A stretch of DNA of 37,812 nt. Origin: Cohnella sp. AR92. GTDB taxonomy: Bacteria > Bacillota > Bacilli > Paenibacillales > Paenibacillaceae. The translations under genes were made by a program, and so were the position numbers. Below the pieces are notes generated by a model that saw nothing but the letters and a program-made list of their open reading frames with translations, was not told the origin of the DNA and did not search any database. This document shows, in pieces, positions 23,807 to 31,283 of the stretch (position 1 is the stretch's first letter; each line of letters begins with the position of its first letter). The stretch lies in NCBI RefSeq assembly GCF_003990975.1, contig NZ_RZJR01000027.1, positions 1 to 37,812 of the forward strand. The letters are read 5' to 3'.

Positions 23807-23839
23807 TTGCTTAACGTTTGTATTCTCCCGTATGCTGAG

Positions 23840-24061
23840 TTACTCGCGACAGAGAAGCGGACCGACCGAGCCGACTTCTTCCCCATCTTCGACTAGCTGT
23901 CTTACGGCGACGTTCTGCTCCTGATCCGGATGATCAAGCGGGTAGACCCGAGCCACTTCCGAATCCTCGTCGACGTGCTGAATATAAACCGGTTGGCCAT
24001 CCAACGTCACGTTCGCCATGATCGGCGATCCGGCGATCTCCGAAGCGCGCTGCACATTCAT
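23840..24061 (-). CDS. sspH: H-type small acid-soluble spore protein
   Basis: A 73-residue minor spore protein of the SspH family: N-terminal MNVQRASEIAGSP, central VYIQHVDEDSEVARVYPLDH and QEQNVAVRQLVE are all family landmarks. In Bacillus SspH is made in the forespore under sigma-F/G control and is lost on germination. AAAGGATGG lies before the ATG. It is a single-gene unit ended by a hairpin, and it is firm evidence for an endospore former. No sigma-G promoter could be picked out with confidence. Confidence 0.93.
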   Translation of the reverse strand: MNVQRASEIAGSPIMANVTLDGQPVYIQHVDEDSEVARVYPLDHPDQEQNVAVRQLVEDGEEVGSVGPLLCRE

Positions 24062-24213
24062 CGTTCGATTCCATCCTTTCCTTCGCGTGAGCTACGTTTC
24101 AGTATTTTCGTAAGGAAGTCGGGCTATTCCGGGTTCTCGATTGACGATAACCATGAATAAGAATGGCTTCCCTTGAAAATGACTATTGTACTCAAAATAA
24201 AGGAGAGCTTCCC

Positions 24214-24372
24214 ATGACCGAAAAGGACCGCACGAGAAATCAAGAGGAGATCGAACCGAGCAAAGCCAAGCCTGTCAACGGAACCGCCGACGAAGAGGAG
24301 AACACGGCTGATTTGGAGAACCAATTCCTATATCCCACGATCGAACCTCATTACCGTAACGATGTAAAATGA
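24214..24372 (+). CDS. Small acidic hypothetical protein
   Basis: 52 residues, rich in Glu, Asp, Asn and Lys, with no hydrophobic segment. It starts MTEKDRTRNQEEIEPSK and ends YPTIEPHYRNDVK. AAAGGAGAG lies 8 bases before the ATG, a strong site, which argues for a real gene and for this start over the longer frame from 24163. The composition suggests an unstructured peptide, perhaps spore-related given its neighbour sspH, but no family was recognised. Confidence 0.6.
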   Translation: MTEKDRTRNQEEIEPSKAKPVNGTADEEENTADLENQFLYPTIEPHYRNDVK

Positions 24373-24378
24373 CGACAA

Positions 24379-24407
24379 CAAAAAATCCCCTGCCATAGGC
24401 AAGGGAT
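24379..24407 (-). terminator. Rho-independent terminator of tRNA-Leu
   Basis: ATCCCCTGCC (24385-24394) and GGCAAGGGAT (24398-24407) pair around ATA. On the minus strand TTTTTTGTTG follows. Confidence 0.75.
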
Positions 24408-24423
24408 CTCATCATTTAAGTTA

Positions 24424-24509
24424 TGGTGCGGTCGAGAGGACTCGAACCTCCACGAGATTGCTCCCGCCAGCCCCTCAAGCTGGTGCGTCTGCCATTCCGC
24501 CACGACCGC
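24424..24509 (-). tRNA. tRNA-Leu (GAG)
   Basis: Acceptor stem GCGGTCG/CGACCGC, a long variable arm, anticodon stem CCAGC/GCTGG with loop TTGAGGG, T loop TTCGAGT, and an encoded CCA (24426-24424). The anticodon GAG reads CUC/CUU. Confidence 0.95.
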
Positions 24510-24557
24510 ATATGATTCTTCGGAAGAGCAACTTCTTGCTCATCTCCAAAAGGCACT

Positions 24558-24585
24558 ATTGTAGTATAGGCGTTTCGCGAGCAAA
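24558..24585 (-). promoter_or_regulatory. Possible promoter of tRNA-Leu
   Basis: On the minus strand TTTGCT (24585-24580), a 16-base spacer and TACAAT (24563-24558), the latter 5 of 6 to consensus. Confidence 0.4.
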
Positions 24586-24653
24586 AGTAAAGGGCGGGAG
24601 AAATAGTCGAACTTTTAAAATATCTTCCCCCGCTCAATATGCCTGTAGATCGG

Positions 24654-24884
24654 TTAGATTAGCGCAATCGCCAGCAGCGTGAACAGCGACAACGCGAGGA
24701 TGCCCCCGGCCCCCCAGCCGTAACCAAAGCCCGGTCCCCAAGCAGACAAGGTCAGCTCTCCGCCCGGGCGCAGGTAAAGGTTATCCCTGTCCACATCCAC
24801 GACGACTCCTTCAATGCAGCCGTAATGGGTGTGAACGCGCACTCTTCGGTTCATGTGGCTCAAGCACAGATGATACATATCCAT
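24654..24884 (-). CDS. Small protein with C-terminal membrane helix, unknown function
   Basis: 76 residues starting MDMYHLCLSHMNRRVRVHTH. The first 45 residues look like a small beta-barrel: VRVHTHYGCIEGVVVDVDRD followed by NLYLRP resembles an Sm/SH3-type fold. A glycine/tryptophan stretch (WGPGFGYGWGAGG) and one hydrophobic helix (LALSLFTLLAIALI) end the protein. GAGGAGG lies 11 bases before the ATG, so the longer frame from 24986 is not used. No family was recognised with certainty. It lies downstream of the VanS-like gene on the same strand but 238 bases away. Confidence 0.6.
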   Translation of the reverse strand: MDMYHLCLSHMNRRVRVHTHYGCIEGVVVDVDRDNLYLRPGGELTLSAWGPGFGYGWGAGGILALSLFTLLAIALI

Positions 24885-25122
24885 TCGAATCCCAACCTCC
24901 TCTGCATGTGCTCGCATGGCTAGTATCAAGGTATGGGATTCGTCCCCTCTAAGCTTGGATGGAGACGCGAAATGTGCTATGTTCATAACGCCCCGTAGGG
25001 GCTAGTGCTGCTGCCGGCATGGATCGTTCTGGATCGAACATTTCGAAACCCCAAAATTTGCTTCAATATGGATCTCTAATGCCCACAATAGCCTCTAATC
25101 TAAAATTCGACCTCTCGCGGCA

Positions 25123-26226
25123 TTACATTTCCTGCTGTCTCGCAAGCGGAAGTCTCACCGTGAACGAAGTTCTTCCATGGTCGCTCGCCGCGGAGATCGC
25201 TCCATGATGCAGCTCGACGATGTTCTTGGCAATCGCGAGGCCGAGTCCCGAGCCGCCCGTATTCCGCGAACGGGATTGCTCGCCTCGATAAAACCGTTCG
25301 AATAACAATGGAATAACGGAGGCCGGCAAAGGCTCGCCGTAATTCGCGAACTCAACGACGGCTTGCCCGGAGTCTCTCCATGCCGAGATATCGATCCGCC
25401 TGCCATCCTTGCCATACTGAATCGCGTTGACGATCAAGTTCTCGAACACCCGGACAAGCTTGTCCCCTTCCGCGTCGACGAAGATCGGTTGATCGGGAAG
25501 AGACAAGAGGCACTCCATCTCCGCCTGTTCGAATTGCAGCCGGAATTGGGCCGCCAATTGCCCGAGCATCCGGGCGAGATTGATCGGTGTCAGCCGCAGC
25601 CCCATTCCGCCGCTCGTCCTCGTGAATTCGAATAAATCGTCAATCATCGTTTTCAGGTACATCGTTTTCTCGTACGCGATTCGAACGTAATGCCTCAGTT
25701 CCACCTCATCCCGGTAACGATCCTCTTCAATAAGCCCTAAGTATCCTACAATGGAAGTCAGCGGCGTGCGGAGATCATGGGACACATTCGTAACCAACTC
25801 AACCTTCGTCCGCTCGGCGCGCCGTTCCTCCTCGATAGACTGCTTCAGCTGCGCCGTCATGGCATTGATATTTGCCGCCAATACCCCGAGCTCATCATCC
25901 CCCCGAATTGGAAAGCGGTAATCGAAATTTCCCGCGGCGATCCTTTCGATCCCCTTCGAGATTTCCATCAGGTATTGAACGGTCGAACGGCTGAGCATGA
26001 ACAAATAGAAAATAAAAAAGACAAGACAGGTTGAGGTAAACATGACCGGAAAACCGATCTCGTCCCTAATCAGCAGCAAGAGCGAGGCGAAGTAAGGAAA
26101 ATCGGCCTTGTACGCGGCGATCGCGAACAAGACAAGGAATCCGGCCGTCATGGCGGAAGCCAACGCGCTTAAGCCGAACAAATTCAGCATTTTGAAACGA
26201 AGACTCTTCCAAGGTTTAATGTTCAA
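25123..26226 (-). CDS. VanS-like sensor histidine kinase
   Basis: 367 residues with two membrane helices (about 17-39 and 58-79) and only a short extracellular loop between them, as in VanS-type kinases. Then HAMP (about 80-132), HisKA with His150 in TNVSHDLRTPLTSIVGYLGL, and HATPase with ENLIVNAIQYG, EPLPASVIPLLFERF and GGSGLGLAIAKNIV. The stretch around the His and the YEKTMYLKTMIDDLFEFTR helix closely recall VanS of VanC/G-type operons. It overlaps the regulator gene by 11 bases. The operon it faces (ligase, racemase, D,D-peptidase) fits control of cell-wall precursor synthesis. A kinase of the broader YycG/PhoR kind cannot be excluded. Confidence 0.88.
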   Translation of the reverse strand: MNIKPWKSLRFKMLNLFGLSALASAMTAGFLVLFAIAAYKADFPYFASLLLLIRDEIGFPVMFTSTCLVFFIFYLFMLSRSTVQYLMEISKGIERIAAGNFDYRFPIRGDDELGVLAANINAMTAQLKQSIEEERRAERTKVELVTNVSHDLRTPLTSIVGYLGLIEEDRYRDEVELRHYVRIAYEKTMYLKTMIDDLFEFTRTSGGMGLRLTPINLARMLGQLAAQFRLQFEQAEMECLLSLPDQPIFVDAEGDKLVRVFENLIVNAIQYGKDGRRIDISAWRDSGQAVVEFANYGEPLPASVIPLLFERFYRGEQSRSRNTGGSGLGLAIAKNIVELHHGAISAASDHGRTSFTVRLPLARQQEM

Positions 26227-26917
26227 TTTTGTACCCTACTCCCCATACGGTCTGGATCAGCTTGACGCCTCCCAGCTCGCTCTCCAATTTATCGCGAAGC
26301 TTGCTGATATGAACCATGACGGTGTTGGTGGACTCCAAGAATTTATCCTTCCATACCGCTTCGAATATGGCCTCCGCACTAAACACTTGCCCGGAATGGC
26401 TTGCCAGCAAGTACAAAATATCGAACTCCGTCGAGGTTAAATTAACGTTCCGGCCCTCCACCGTAACCGTATGCGATTTCTTGCTTATATTCACGGAATG
26501 AATCTGAATTTCGTCTTGATCCTTAGCCGGTTGAATCTGCGCGTTCAAATACATGGACCTGCGGAGCAGCGACTTCACTCTGGCGATCAGCTCGAGGGCA
26601 TTAAACGGCTTGACCATATAATCGTCCGCCCCCGTCGTCAGCCCCATGATTTTATCCATATCCTCGGCTTTGGCGCTTAACATCAGAATCGGAATACCGT
26701 GCTCCGCGCGCACCGCCCGCACGACCTCCAGGCCGTCCATCTCCGGCATCATGACGTCGAGGATAATCAACTGGATGGATTCCTTGGCGATTAAATTCAA
26801 TGCCTCTCGGCCATTGCTTGCCGTGAGCACCCGATAGCCTTCATTGGTTAAATAGATTTTGATCAGTTGGGCGATTTCAAGATCGTCGTCCGCGATAAGG
26901 ATTTGAATGGGATTCAT
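26216..26917 (-). CDS. VanR-like OmpR-family response regulator
   Basis: 233 residues: receiver domain with Asp54 (IILDVMMPEMDG) and KPF lysine in GLTTGADDYMVKPFNALELI, a segment very like VanR, then a winged-helix domain ending LIQTVWGVGYKIEH. It is the first gene of a two-gene minus-strand operon with the kinase and is divergent from the ligase operon, 190 bases away. A palindrome at 27000-27021 and TTAAGAT repeats in that gap are its likely binding sites. Family assignment to VanR rather than a generic OmpR regulator rests partly on context. Confidence 0.88.
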   Translation of the reverse strand: MNPIQILIADDDLEIAQLIKIYLTNEGYRVLTASNGREALNLIAKESIQLIILDVMMPEMDGLEVVRAVRAEHGIPILMLSAKAEDMDKIMGLTTGADDYMVKPFNALELIARVKSLLRRSMYLNAQIQPAKDQDEIQIHSVNISKKSHTVTVEGRNVNLTSTEFDILYLLASHSGQVFSAEAIFEAVWKDKFLESTNTVMVHISKLRDKLESELGGVKLIQTVWGVGYKIEH

Positions 26918-26999
26918 GGGATCTCTCCGGCAATTTAAAGTAATTTGGCTTTAGTTTATCAGAAATCGTCTTCGCAACCGACCGCTCGCACTCACAAAT

Positions 27000-27027
27000 A
27001 AGGAAATCTTAAGATTTCCTTTAAGAT
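27000..27027. promoter_or_regulatory. Palindromic operator between vanR-like gene and ligase operon
   Basis: A perfect 22-bp palindrome at 27000-27021 (half AAGGAAATCTT and its complement). TTAAGAT occurs within it at 27009-27015 and again at 27021-27027, exactly 12 bases apart. Position and repeat layout suit an OmpR-family regulator acting on both promoters. A weak TATCTT at 27057-27062 may be the ligase -10. Confidence 0.6.
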
Positions 27028-27107
27028 GTTTTACGAACTCCCCAGGCCCGGTACGTTATCTTGAAAATAGAGCAACGGACAAGAATTCTGCCTGGAGGGT
27101 TAACGAT

Positions 27108-28184
27108 ATGAAAACAAAGCTATACGTCCTGTACGGCGGCAAATCCGTCGAGCACGAAGTGTCATTAAAAACAGCGGTTACGGTTCTGCGTTCCATTGAC
27201 GAAAGCCGCTTCGAGGCGTATCCCGTTTACATTACGCCAGACGGCTTGTGGTGCACGCCCGGACAACTTGCCGATAAGGAAGCGACGATCGAACGGTTGA
27301 TTGCGCAGCCCGCGTTTTGCGACCCGGCACGGTCAATGGGAGAGATCCTGGCGGGCATCATGGCTCTGCCCGGTCCGAAAGTCGTTCTGCCGTTATTGCA
27401 CGGCTCTAACGGAGAGGACGGCACGGTACAAGGCCTTCTGGAATTGCTGAACATTCCGTACGTCGGGAACGGCGTGCTATCGTCCGCGCTTACCTTGGAC
27501 AAGGCGATGTCGAAGGAGATCTTGGCGAGAACCGGCATTCGACAGACGGAATATCGGGTGTGCCGATTCGAGGAGTGGAGATCGGATAAAGCAGCGATTC
27601 TGCATGAAGCCGAGAATTTTATCGGATATCCCTGCTACGTGAAGCCTGCCTCCCTCGGCTCCAGTATCGGCATCAGCAGGTGTACGAACCGAGGGGAACT
27701 CCTGGCGGGCATCGTCGAGGCCTTCTCCTACGATAAGAAGCTCGTCATCGAGCGCGAAGTGGACGGCAGGGAAATTCAAGTTGCCGTGCTCGGCAATGAA
27801 CGGCCCCTAGCCTCATTGCCCGGAGAATTCATCCATGATCGCATATTCTTCGATTACGAATCCAAATACATGGACAAGCGGCTTACGATGTCGATTCCGG
27901 CCAAGCTGGCGGACGGCTTGACCTCGCGAATCCGCGAGCTGGCCATCCTGGCCTACCAAGCCCATGGCTGCGAGGGCCTCGCCCGCGTCGACTTCTTCCT
28001 TGACGGAGAAGGCGAATTGTTCCTTAACGAAATCAACGCTTTACCCGGCTTTACGAATTTCAGCATGTATCCGGTCATGTGGGAACGTACCGACGGAACG
28101 TCATATTCTGAGCTAATCGAGAAGCTGATCGGTCTTGCGGTCGCTCGTCACGAAGCCAAACAAACGATTCGCTATACGCGGTGA
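27108..28184 (+). CDS. ddl: D-alanine-D-alanine ligase family protein of a van-like operon
   Basis: 358 residues with the full ATP-grasp ligase set: LYGGKSVEHEVSLKTA at the N-terminus, HGSNGEDGTVQG near 99-109, YVKPASLGSSIGIS near 177-190, and NEINALPGFT near 307-316. The omega loop reads FFDYESKY (247-254) and the later specificity site reads FSMYP (Met320). In D-Ala-D-Ser ligases of the VanC type the loop reads FFDFEEKY and the later site HSRYP; D-Ala-D-Lac ligases lack this loop pattern. The residues therefore favour D-Ala-D-Ala synthesis even though the operon is van-like. GGAGGG lies before the ATG. Its stop overlaps the start region of the racemase frame. Confidence 0.92.
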   Translation: MKTKLYVLYGGKSVEHEVSLKTAVTVLRSIDESRFEAYPVYITPDGLWCTPGQLADKEATIERLIAQPAFCDPARSMGEILAGIMALPGPKVVLPLLHGSNGEDGTVQGLLELLNIPYVGNGVLSSALTLDKAMSKEILARTGIRQTEYRVCRFEEWRSDKAAILHEAENFIGYPCYVKPASLGSSIGISRCTNRGELLAGIVEAFSYDKKLVIEREVDGREIQVAVLGNERPLASLPGEFIHDRIFFDYESKYMDKRLTMSIPAKLADGLTSRIRELAILAYQAHGCEGLARVDFFLDGEGELFLNEINALPGFTNFSMYPVMWERTDGTSYSELIEKLIGLAVARHEAKQTIRYTR

Positions 28185-28207
28185 AAAAGGGGAGCGAGGT
28201 GGATGGA

Positions 28208-29380
28208 ATGTTAAGCGACACGTGGGCGGAAATCAGCCTGGACCGTATGCGCGAGAATATGCGGAACATCCGCAAGTCGCTGCCGAATTCGGTCAAGGTG
28301 ATGGCCGTCGTGAAGGCGAACGGCTATGGGCACGGCGACATGGAGTCGGCCGCGGCGGCCGAGCAAGCGGGGGCGGATTATTTGGCGGTCGCTTATCTGG
28401 AGGAAGCGGTTCGGCTGCGCGATGCCGGCATGAAGCTGCCGATTCTCGTCTTGACCCCCATTCGGCCGGAGCTGACGCCATTGGCGCTGAAGCTCGATTT
28501 GGCTCTAACCGTCACTAGCGCGAATTGGTTTGCCGAGACTCGTGCCTATAAGCCTTACTCTTCGGCGGGAAAGCTTCGCGTCCATGTGAAGCTGGATACG
28601 GGGCTCGGGCGGATCGGCATCCGGACGAGAAGGGAATGGGACGAGCTTGTTCCCTGGCTCAGAGCGGAGGATGTCGAGGTGGACGGCTTCTACACTCATT
28701 TCGCGACAGCAGGGCAAGCGGAAACTGCCTTCCTGGAGCGGCAGACCGCGCGTTTCGCCCGGATGATGGAATGGGGACGCTCATCCGGCTTGAGGATCCG
28801 GCATTATCATTGCGCGGGCAGCGCCGCGGCGCTACGGTTTCCCCATCTGGCGATGGATATGGTTCGGATCGGAGCGGCGATGTACGGTTTCTACCCGGAG
28901 CGGCTCGTTCGATCCGTCAAGCTGGAGCCGGCTTTAAGCCTGCATAGCCGTCTGATCCAAGTGAAAAGGCTGGCCAAAGGGGATTATCTCGGATACGACA
29001 ATTCTTACCGGGCCGAGGAGGACGAATGGATCGGAACGGTACCGATCGGCTATGCCGACGGCTGGACGCAACGGATGCAAGGCACGGAGGTGCTGATCGA
29101 GGGTCAACGCGCCCCTATCGTGGGCAAAATCTGCATGGACCAGCTGATGGTCAAGCTTCCGGGACCGTGCGTAGAGGGTGCGCGGGTAACTTTGATCGGA
29201 CACCAGGGGGAGCAGCGCATTACGTTTGCGGAGCTTGCCGCCCATATCGGAAGCGTGGCTCAGGAAATATCCGCTTCGCTTGGCGTCAGAGTGACAAGAA
29301 TATATACCGATACCGAGGAGGTTCACGCGAAATGGGACGCCCAAATCAGAAGGAACGAAAACAAACAGGCAGTCATTTGA
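28208..29380 (+). CDS. alr: Alanine racemase family protein (possible serine racemase)
   Basis: 390 residues, PLP-dependent. Lys36 in VMAVVKANGYGHG is the cofactor lysine. The second-domain catalytic tyrosine region (YLGYDNSY, near 265-272), the VPIGYADGW motif and GKICMDQLMV are all present. It makes D-alanine, or D-serine if it acts like the racemase half of VanT; sequence alone does not decide. In fused VanT proteins this domain follows a membrane acyltransferase-like domain, which here is a separate gene at 30173. ATG 28208 has GAGG 8 bases upstream and the usual family N-terminus TWAEISLD. A GTG at 28181 that overlaps the ligase stop is a less likely start. Confidence 0.92.
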   Translation: MLSDTWAEISLDRMRENMRNIRKSLPNSVKVMAVVKANGYGHGDMESAAAAEQAGADYLAVAYLEEAVRLRDAGMKLPILVLTPIRPELTPLALKLDLALTVTSANWFAETRAYKPYSSAGKLRVHVKLDTGLGRIGIRTRREWDELVPWLRAEDVEVDGFYTHFATAGQAETAFLERQTARFARMMEWGRSSGLRIRHYHCAGSAAALRFPHLAMDMVRIGAAMYGFYPERLVRSVKLEPALSLHSRLIQVKRLAKGDYLGYDNSYRAEEDEWIGTVPIGYADGWTQRMQGTEVLIEGQRAPIVGKICMDQLMVKLPGPCVEGARVTLIGHQGEQRITFAELAAHIGSVAQEISASLGVRVTRIYTDTEEVHAKWDAQIRRNENKQAVI

Positions 29381-30180
29381 CCTATTCCACGGTTCGAATG
29401 GCTCATTCCGAGATTCATCAAGGACACTTGGTCTTGATCAATCGCGAGCATCCCATTCGACAGACGATCTCTGCCGACCGTTTGCTGTCGCTTAGCTCGA
29501 TTCCGGCTATCCATACGCTGCATGATGGAATGCTGCTGGAGGGTACCTGTTTACGGCAATTGGCCAGTCTGCTCGAGGCTAGCCGGGGGTTGAACGAGAT
29601 TGTCGCCGTCAGCGGTTATCGGACCAAATTCGAGCAAGAGGAGATCTATCGGTCTTCATTAGCCGATAATGGCGCCGAATACACCGTACGCTATGTCGCA
29701 TTGCCCGATCGGAGCGAGCATCAGACGGGGCTGGCCATCGACGTAGGCAAGCGGAACAAGGACGTGGATTTCATCGCGCCGGCATTTCCCGACAGCGGCG
29801 TCTATAAGCGCTTCAAGCAGCTTGCCGCCCGGTATGGATTTGTTCAGCGTTACAAGGATGGAAAGGAAGCTTTAACTCGAATTTCTTGCGAACCTTGGCA
29901 TTTCCGTTATGTCGGTTATCCGCATGCCGAGATTATGGAACAGAACGACTGGTGCCTGGAAGAATATATCGATCGGCTTGAACGCTGCCCCTTCGACATA
30001 GAACATCTTATCTTCGAGGATGAGCGGTCATCCGCGGAAATTTACTTTGTAGCGGCGGATTCAGGGACTTCTACGACCATCCCCCTTGTCGAATGCGATC
30101 GATTCCACTTGTCGGGAAATAACCGAAACGGGTTCATTGTTACCGCATTTCTGGATAAAGGCAGTCGCGTTCATGTCTAA
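29332..30180 (+). CDS. VanY/VanXY-like D,D-peptidase (M15B)
   Basis: 282 residues. The zinc and catalytic set of M15B peptidases is complete: SGYRT (Arg97), SEHQTGLAIDV (His130, Asp137) and EPWHFRYVG (Glu187, His190). There is no signal peptide or N-terminal membrane helix, so it should be cytosolic. That fits VanXY-type enzymes, which cut D-Ala-D-Ala dipeptide and the terminal D-Ala of pentapeptide precursors, better than membrane-bound VanY. A C-terminal extension of about 60 residues follows (EIYFVAADSG, HLSGNNRNGFIVTAF). ATG 29332 has GAGGAGG about 10 bases upstream and overlaps the racemase by 49 bases. Dipeptidase and carboxypeptidase activity cannot be told apart by eye. Confidence 0.87.
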   Translation: MGRPNQKERKQTGSHLTYSTVRMAHSEIHQGHLVLINREHPIRQTISADRLLSLSSIPAIHTLHDGMLLEGTCLRQLASLLEASRGLNEIVAVSGYRTKFEQEEIYRSSLADNGAEYTVRYVALPDRSEHQTGLAIDVGKRNKDVDFIAPAFPDSGVYKRFKQLAARYGFVQRYKDGKEALTRISCEPWHFRYVGYPHAEIMEQNDWCLEEYIDRLERCPFDIEHLIFEDERSSAEIYFVAADSGTSTTIPLVECDRFHLSGNNRNGFIVTAFLDKGSRVHV

Positions 30181-31219
30181 ACCGAATTTTGGAGGGCTCG
30201 ATTGGCTCAAATTCGTTGCCGCTCTCCTGGTGGTCGCGAATCATACCAGCCCTCTTCTCTCTTACAGCGCCGCTGCCGATTTTCTACTAAGCAATCTGCT
30301 TACTCGGATTGCCGTTCCCGTCTTTTTTATGACGACCGGTTTTTTAATGTTCCGCAAGCTGACCGGGGACCCGTTGACGGATCAGCAAGTGCTTCGCGGT
30401 TACCTGCTGAGAACCTGGAAGCTATATGCGACTGCCATTTTGCTGTATGTTCCGCTGAATCTGTATGCCGGTTATTTTTTCGATTCCTTCACGGCTTATT
30501 CGATGATCAAGGACATCGTGTTCGACGGCACTTTCTATCATTTGTGGTATTTGCCGGCGTTAATTGCAGGCCTATGCATAACGGTCTTCATGTATCGGAC
30601 AATGTCTATGAAAGCCATGCTGGCTGCAACGGGTTTCTTGTACGTCGTGGGCCTGCTTGGGGATAGCTACTATGGAATCGTCCGAGACGCCGAAGGGATC
30701 GTCCGGGTGTATGAAGGCATGTTTACTGTGTTCGATTATTCTCGTAACGGTCTTTTCTATGCTCCTATATTTCTGGCTATCGGAGCTTGGGCGGCCAAAC
30801 AGAGGCCTCCGGAGAGAACGCCTTTCGCCAATGCGGCTTTGTTCGCGGGTTCGCTCGGAATGATGGTCGCCGAAGGAACCCTCTTGCACACGGCAGGAAT
30901 TCCGAGGCATGACAGCATGTATGTCTTCGCGCTTCCCGCCACTTACTTTCTGTTTCAATGGGCGCTTCAATGGAAGGTCCGGTCTAACGCAGCATTCAGA
31001 GAGTGGCGAGTATGGATCTATATCTTGCACCCGCTCGCTATCGTGCTCGTTCGCGGAGCGGCAAAGGCCTTGCAGCTGGAACGGCTGTTTATCTCGAACA
31101 GCCTGCTCCATTACGCCGCTGTATGCGCGGTGTCGATCGGCATGTCCTCCGTTACAGTATGGCTATTGGCGATTCGCCGAAATCGGCCGGCGCCGGTTAG
31201 TCCTATCATAATGGAGTAG
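30173..31219 (+). CDS. Stand-alone VanT-like membrane domain (acyltransferase-3 family)
   Basis: 348 residues with about ten hydrophobic helices. It starts MSKPNFGGLDWLKFVAALLV and keeps the early HTS and FFMTTGF motifs of acyltransferase-3 proteins. Several internal blocks closely match, from memory, the N-terminal membrane half of VanT serine racemases: YHLWYLPALIAG, GLLGDSYYGIV, SRNGLFYAPIFLAIG, IPRHDSMYVFALP and WIYILHPLAIV. Unlike VanT it ends after the last helix (IRRNRPAPVSPIIME) with no racemase domain. The racemase is instead encoded two genes upstream. It overlaps the peptidase gene by 8 bases and is the last gene of the operon. In VanT this half is thought to aid L-serine supply. 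Here the substrate is unknown. Confidence 0.85.
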   Translation: MSKPNFGGLDWLKFVAALLVVANHTSPLLSYSAAADFLLSNLLTRIAVPVFFMTTGFLMFRKLTGDPLTDQQVLRGYLLRTWKLYATAILLYVPLNLYAGYFFDSFTAYSMIKDIVFDGTFYHLWYLPALIAGLCITVFMYRTMSMKAMLAATGFLYVVGLLGDSYYGIVRDAEGIVRVYEGMFTVFDYSRNGLFYAPIFLAIGAWAAKQRPPERTPFANAALFAGSLGMMVAEGTLLHTAGIPRHDSMYVFALPATYFLFQWALQWKVRSNAAFREWRVWIYILHPLAIVLVRGAAKALQLERLFISNSLLHYAAVCAVSIGMSSVTVWLLAIRRNRPAPVSPIIME

Positions 31220-31224
31220 AACTA

Positions 31225-31262
31225 GGGGCCGTCCATAAGTCAATGACTTATGGGACGGCCCC
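31225..31262. terminator. Bidirectional terminator between van-like and iron operons
   Basis: GGGGCCGTCCATAAGTCA pairs along its length with TGACTTATGGGACGGCCCC (one bulged G). It lies between convergent stops at 31219 and 31284. T runs are short. Confidence 0.8.
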
Positions 31263-31283
31263 TTCTATCATTCCGCTAATTGG

